A stretch of DNA of 64,000 bases, taken from assembly GCF_002865645.1 (NCBI RefSeq), contig NW_020194589.1, positions 2,083,750 to 2,147,749 on the forward strand, written 5' to 3'. Positions 60,017-64,000 of the stretch are shown here, piece after piece. Both the position numbers and the translations under genes were made by a program. Positions within the stretch are counted from its first letter, which is position 1. Every line of letters begins with the position of its first letter. The notes under the pieces are model-generated. The model searched no databases and was not told the DNA's origin. It was given only the letters and a program-made list of their open reading frames with translations. This stretch comes from Hyaloscypha bicolor E (lineage: Eukaryota; Ascomycota; Leotiomycetes; Helotiales; Hyaloscyphaceae).

Positions 60017-60862
60017 TCATACCTCGTCCTTTCTGATACCAAAGAAGTAATTGCCCACTTTCTCACTCCCCGCAACCTCCTTCCAGCCAAGACCGGGAAT
60101 GTAGACAACACCCATTACCCTGGGGCTGTTCCATCCCCTTTCCCTCAGGAAATATCCCCTCAGCTCCTCCTCATTTATGTACTTCTCCCAATCATGCGTG
60201 CCTCTTGGCACAATCCTAGCAATATCTTCTGCCACCACTTTCGTCGTCAACCAGCTCGTCCACGACCGTGCAATCGTACTCATCACGATCCAGCCCCCAG
60301 GCTTCACAAAGGGTGCACAGGTATCCAGAAAGTCGGCAGGGTGTGTAATATGTTCAATCACCTCAAACAGAGACAAAACATCGTACTGCTCCTCCACTGA
60401 CTCTGGCTGTGGCAACCCTTCGATCGACGTATTCAGGTAGGTCAATTTGCCCTGCAGCCCAGGATCCCGTCGAGCATGAGCTTTCGCAACAGCTAGTACT
60501 TCCGGAGAAGGATCGATAGCCACGACACTTCCAGTGCTTGGTAATCGCGCAGCACTCTCCGCAAATATCCCTCCTCCACATCCAATATCAAGATATCTCA
60601 AGTTGGAGGTAGGCCCAGGCTTTGGTTGAGAAGCATGGCACCCTCGAATAAAGTTATGCCGCAGCGGGTTCATGAGATGCAGAAGCCGAGAGGAGCCATG
60701 GGGATCCCACCACGTCGACGCAAGAGCATTGAAGTGCGAGACCTCTTCTGGGTTGACGGAGGAAGTGCTCTGGGCGCGGAATTGGTTCTGTACAAATCGA
60801 GGCGCAGTTCTGAGGAGGAGATTGAGGTTGCGAAGGGAGGTCGGGCGGAGAGGAGCAGCCAT
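60017..60862 (-). CDS. coq3: Coq3, ubiquinone-biosynthesis O-methyltransferase
   Basis: A single exon gives 281 aa. The N-terminal 30 residues are basic and lack acidic residues (PLRPTSLRNLNLLLRTAPRF), a likely mitochondrial presequence. The UbiG/Coq3 signature then begins: VSHFNALASTWWDPHGSSRL and LHLMNPLRHNFI. The SAM-binding glycine loop is LRYLDIGCGGGIFAES (about 88-103), followed by VVAIDPSPEVL and DVLSLFEVIEHITHPADFL. WEKYINEEEL near the end is also family-typical. It performs both O-methylation steps of coenzyme Q synthesis at the mitochondrial inner membrane. It is divergent from rib3 with 516 bp between starts. Confidence 0.95.
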   Translation of the reverse strand: MAAPLRPTSLRNLNLLLRTAPRFVQNQFRAQSTSSVNPEEVSHFNALASTWWDPHGSSRLLHLMNPLRHNFIRGCHASQPKPGPTSNLRYLDIGCGGGIFAESAARLPSTGSVVAIDPSPEVLAVAKAHARRDPGLQGKLTYLNTSIEGLPQPESVEEQYDVLSLFEVIEHITHPADFLDTCAPFVKPGGWIVMSTIARSWTSWLTTKVVAEDIARIVPRGTHDWEKYINEEELRGYFLRERGWNSPRVMGVVYIPGLGWKEVAGSEKVGNYFFGIRKDEV

Positions 60863-61378
60863 TACAGAGTCAACCGGCTGCTTTGCAAGCAGGGCTGCTC
60901 GTCTTGGTAATGGAGAGGTGCTGTGGCGGATGCGGATGCGGAGGAGATTCGGACAGGAATTGAGGTCTCGCAGTCTCGGTGATTGTCCGTGCTGACAAGT
61001 AAATTATTTTGGCTCCCGTAAGCAAGCCGATGCAGGCCACCAGACCTGCCTCGGCACCGCAGTACGGTGAAAAGGACCCTGCAAGAATGGACCGGGATCT
61101 TCGAAGGGACCTGGATCTTCTCATGTCATCCTCATGCACGAGCGGAGCCATCCCATTGTTCGGGTTCCGATATTTTAGGGATCTTTATCATCTTCCCACT
61201 TTGAACTTTTGGCCATTCCGGTTTTCTGTTCCCTTTCCAACGTTCTCATCTCTTTCGCAAATCACCCGCGAAACAGGAGAAGTGTCATTCTAACAAGTTC
61301 CCGGGCCGCGCTCTTTCTTAAAGAACCGGCATAAGCGGGGCAGATTTTCTCCTCATCACCAGAGTCACACAAACAACC
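60863..61378. other. divergent promoter region, coq3/rib3
   Basis: 516 bp between the two start codons. No other feature is supported. Confidence 0.55.
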
Positions 61379-62176
61379 ATGCCTTCCGCTGAGATTGCGC
61401 AGCAGTTCGACTCCATAGAGGACACAATTCAAGCATTCAGTAAGTCAATCACTCATGCCGAATACGTCCGGCGTCAAAATTTTGCAATTCAGCCCCCGCA
61501 CCAGCACCAGCACCCCACTAACATATGGTCTGCAGAAAATGGCGAATTCATAGTAGTCCTCGACGACCTCTCCCGCGAGAATGAAGGCGACCTGATCATA
61601 GCAGCGTCAGATATGACCACAGAGAAGATGGCGTTCATGGTCCGCTATACTTCCGGCGTCATATGTGCTCCCATTACGCCGGCTCTGTGCAACCACTTTG
61701 AACTGCCTCAAATGGTCCCCAACAGCGAGGACCCCATTCGGACAGCTTATACCATATCAATTGACGCCAACTCGCCAGAGACAACTACCGGTATCAGCGC
61801 TCATAACAGAGCGCTAACTTGCAGAACGTTGGCAAGCAAGACGGCAACAAGAGAGAGCTTTAGAAGACCTGGCCATGTTTTCCCTTTAAAGGCCAGGGAG
61901 GGTGGTGTTAGAGAGCGACGAGGGCACACTGAAGCCACAATTGATTTTTGCAGACTGGCGGGAAAGCCTCTAGCAGGTGTGATCTCGGAATTGATTGAGG
62001 ATGGAGAGGAGGTGGTTGGACACACCGTACGACGGGAGCCTGGTATGCTGCGGAGAGATGGTTGCTTGGCGTTTGGGAAGAAATGGGGACTGAAGGTTTG
62101 TACCATTGAGGACTTGGTTGCATATATGGAGAAGACTGAGGGTAAGCTGGTCAAGCAGACTAATGGAACCCACTGA
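61379..62176 (+). CDS. rib3: 3,4-dihydroxy-2-butanone-4-phosphate synthase (Rib3)
   Basis: Two exons, 61379-61439 and 61536-62176, give 233 aa. The frame is also open across the intron, but splicing (GTAAGT ... TGCAG) restores the conserved opening IQAFKNGEFIVVLDDLSREN. The acidic metal-binding segment DLSRENEGDLIIAA, MVRYTSGVICAPIT, RRPGHVFPLKAREGGVRERR and RRGHTEATIDFCRLAGK are all family hallmarks, and the end is CTIEDLVAYMEKTEGKL. It converts ribulose 5-phosphate to the four-carbon unit of riboflavin. One oddity: the TGISAHNRAL segment has Asn where the family nearly always has Asp. Confidence 0.94.
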   Translation: MPSAEIAQQFDSIEDTIQAFSKSITHAEYVRRQNFAIQPPHQHQHPTNIWSAENGEFIVVLDDLSRENEGDLIIAASDMTTEKMAFMVRYTSGVICAPITPALCNHFELPQMVPNSEDPIRTAYTISIDANSPETTTGISAHNRALTCRTLASKTATRESFRRPGHVFPLKAREGGVRERRGHTEATIDFCRLAGKPLAGVISELIEDGEEVVGHTVRREPGMLRRDGCLAFGKKWGLKVCTIEDLVAYMEKTEGKLVKQTNGTH

Positions 62177-62626
62177 TTGGCTTTCTTTGATTGTATCAAA
62201 TGGATATCATACATCAAAATCTAGAAGTCATAGATACCTTTGTTCGCACAATCAAAACCATTTTGGGCGTTGATTTTGGCTTCTTTGCAACTTTTTTATG
62301 TATCGTTTTTCAAAGCTCTAATAGTCTGTCTATGCACATACTTGGCCAACTTCTTTTGTGTCTCTAGCCAGTTTCTGTAGATTGTTAAGCAAACAAGTTC
62401 AAACTATTGAAGTCAAGACTAGGATATCTCTATACTTTCCTTACCTCCTTTCCAGAATATAAGCGAGCTGGATATTCACCACTCTCCGGGTAGTGACGTC
62501 TCGCTATCGTTATGATCTTTCGAAAACCTCGAAACTTCGCCAACATTTCGAACTCCAACCAACAACACCTGCCACAAATTGCACCAGCGTTTTGTAACTA
62601 TGGGTAATGTGTTGTAGCTCGTCCGG
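62177..62626. other. intergenic region
   Basis: rib3 3' flank. No gene is supported. Confidence 0.55.
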
Positions 62627-63302
62627 ATGGGACAGCTCAAGCATGAGCCACCTGCTCCTGTAAATCCCGAGTCGCCTCGAGCACCTGCTTGCTTCACCAC
62701 CCTCCCGACCGAACTCAAGAACAAGATCTATGGATACACCTTGGAGGCCCCGAAACGTCTACCTCACATTTCGGAAGCGCTACAAAGGCTTCCTCAAATC
62801 CTCTACTCCCATTCGGGTTACCCTTCTCCCCTATCTGAATGTTCTGCAAGCTGCGAGGCACTCCCCTCATTTCCCTTCCAAATACCTTGAGGAACGAATC
62901 ATCAAACTTGTCTACTAATGCAGTGCTAGCTTAGTGTCTGTCTAGAAATCGGGTAGCGGCGATCACGATCTCGAGCCTTTTATGAAAGAGATCGCTCCTC
63001 TCGATGCCCAACTTGTCTGCTCTCTTGGCTTTGGAGCCCAAGCTCTAGTAGCGGGACTAGTACGACCTCTAGCATTTGTCAACAGATTCCCTATTTTGGA
63101 GAGATTCGCACTATTCTAGTCGAATGCGGATGGAGCGGGCACACATGATCGGCATTGATGGTCACCGAGTCCATATGTACTGTATGAGAAGGTGCTTCGG
63201 GCTTTTTGTCTCATTGAGCAGGACAGCCTCGAATGGAAGTTCCCGGAGTTGGAAGATGGAGGACGTGCGTGTCTCTTCTGCTGCCGAGCGGGAGGAAAAT
63301 GA
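62627..63302 (+). pseudogene. F-box/2EXR-like pseudogene
   Basis: The frame from 62627 encodes FTTLPTELKNKIYGYTLEAP, the LPxELxxxIYxY motif of fungal F-box-like (2EXR) proteins. The protein-like reading then moves to another frame (LLPYLNVLQAARHSPHFPSK). Further on, one frame reads EPFMKEIAPLDAQLVCSLGF and RPLAFVNRFPILERFALF, then after stops VLYEKVLRAFCLIEQDSLEW. Stops at about 62943, 63118 and 63159 and at least one frame change separate the pieces. An intron ending at 62928 (CTACTAATGCAG) is possible but does not remove all the stops. Confidence 0.55.
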
Positions 63303-64000
63303 AGGAGGGGGCAGCCGTCGGACAATCACAGCAGATCTCGGTTCAAGACAAACCAGCCACTCAAGCCACTCGAGCACGGTTCGCTCCATCACCTTTCTTC
63401 ACGAGCCTGGCCCATCTTGCTTCTCTTCCCGACCGTGAAGACTTCCTCGATGCTGACTACTAAACCATCATGGCTGAAGCAATACCGGTTAACCTGAACT
63501 CTGTAACCTCGCCCAAAGCTGGCACCTCAAGGATTCAATCCCGGGGAGAGTCACAAGCTTAGGGTGGCCATACTTTTACAACCATCTAGACGGTTTTATG
63601 GTTGTTCTGCAAGGGTCAATGCACTAGGCAGAAGAATAAACCAAACGAAAATATGAAAAGCAAAGACTTCTTTATACTTTGAGGTGGCCTAAAGGTAAAA
63701 CAAACATAGAAACGAGTACGAAGTCGAGACTTGACTAGGATTTACTCTGTTGTTCCGCAGTCACTAGCACACATCATAAATCGGACAAAGTCGCAGACTC
63801 GATTGATGTTTGTTTTCATTGCTCGAAAGCTACATCTGGCACACCGCAAAAGCTAGATAGTTCTTTTGCACATTCTCTAATAACACGCCACCAGTCAAGC
63901 AAGCGCCGTGCAAGCTTCTCACCTGTTGACCGTTTGACACACGGTCAAGCCACCATCTAGCAAAAAGCAAAAAACCAAACTTCGTAAGCATCGTAGCCAT
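63303..64000. other. window end, no gene identified
   Basis: No supportable gene. The sequence runs off the window edge. Confidence 0.5.

Overview
The window comes from a filamentous ascomycete (Pezizomycotina). Genes are split by short introns of about 48-120 nt with fungal-type splice and branch sites. The proteins include fungus-restricted families: a GT15 mannosyltransferase, an Mdm10 beta-barrel protein, a fungal protoglobin, and a GPI-type secreted serine carboxypeptidase. A transposon shows repeat-induced-point-mutation (RIP)-like decay. Leotiomycetes is my best guess from overall protein feel, but the sequence alone does not prove it. Exon structures were worked out by hand from splice signals and reading-phase agreement; no transcript data were used.

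Layout: 0.6-7 kb carries a RanBP1 homologue, a Taf14-like YEATS protein, a DUF4604 nuclear protein and a Golgi mannosyltransferase. 7.6-10.9 kb carries two unrecognised minus-strand genes, one with a very acidic tail. 11.5-12.9 kb is a ZIP zinc transporter with a zinc-response-like palindrome upstream. 16-21.2 kb is compact and holds two tight divergent pairs: mdm10/mrt4 (196 bp apart) and U1-70K/mL43 (187 bp apart). Triosephosphate isomerase (22.4-23.4 kb) and a proline- and serine-rich protein (24.4-25.9 kb) follow. A gene-poor stretch runs from 25.9 to 31 kb. Then come lcb2 (serine palmitoyltransferase), a MITE-like foldback element (34.0-34.3 kb), a protoglobin, a WD40/zinc-ribbon protein and a Rib2-type deaminase.

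41.54-45.27 kb is a 3.7 kb Tc1/mariner-type element with 37 bp terminal inverted repeats and a flanking TA. It carries a broken DDE transposase on the minus strand and, unusually, a second long broken reading frame on the plus strand. Both are full of stop codons consistent with RIP. It sits 147 bp upstream of a DUF1295 membrane enzyme gene. After that come an unrecognised membrane protein, the carboxypeptidase, a 4.5 kb gene-free stretch, fructose-1,6-bisphosphatase, a 3 kb stretch upstream of it with candidate CreA sites, the divergent pair coq3/rib3, and an F-box-like pseudogene.

The genes are mostly housekeeping: nuclear transport, transcription, splicing, ribosome assembly, mitochondrial biogenesis and ubiquinone, riboflavin, sphingolipid, and glycolysis/gluconeogenesis. 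They do not form one cluster. The main unusual items are the two-gene mariner element, the MITE-like element, two candidate GC-AG introns, an apparent one-base frame break in the WD40 gene, and the fungal protoglobin.
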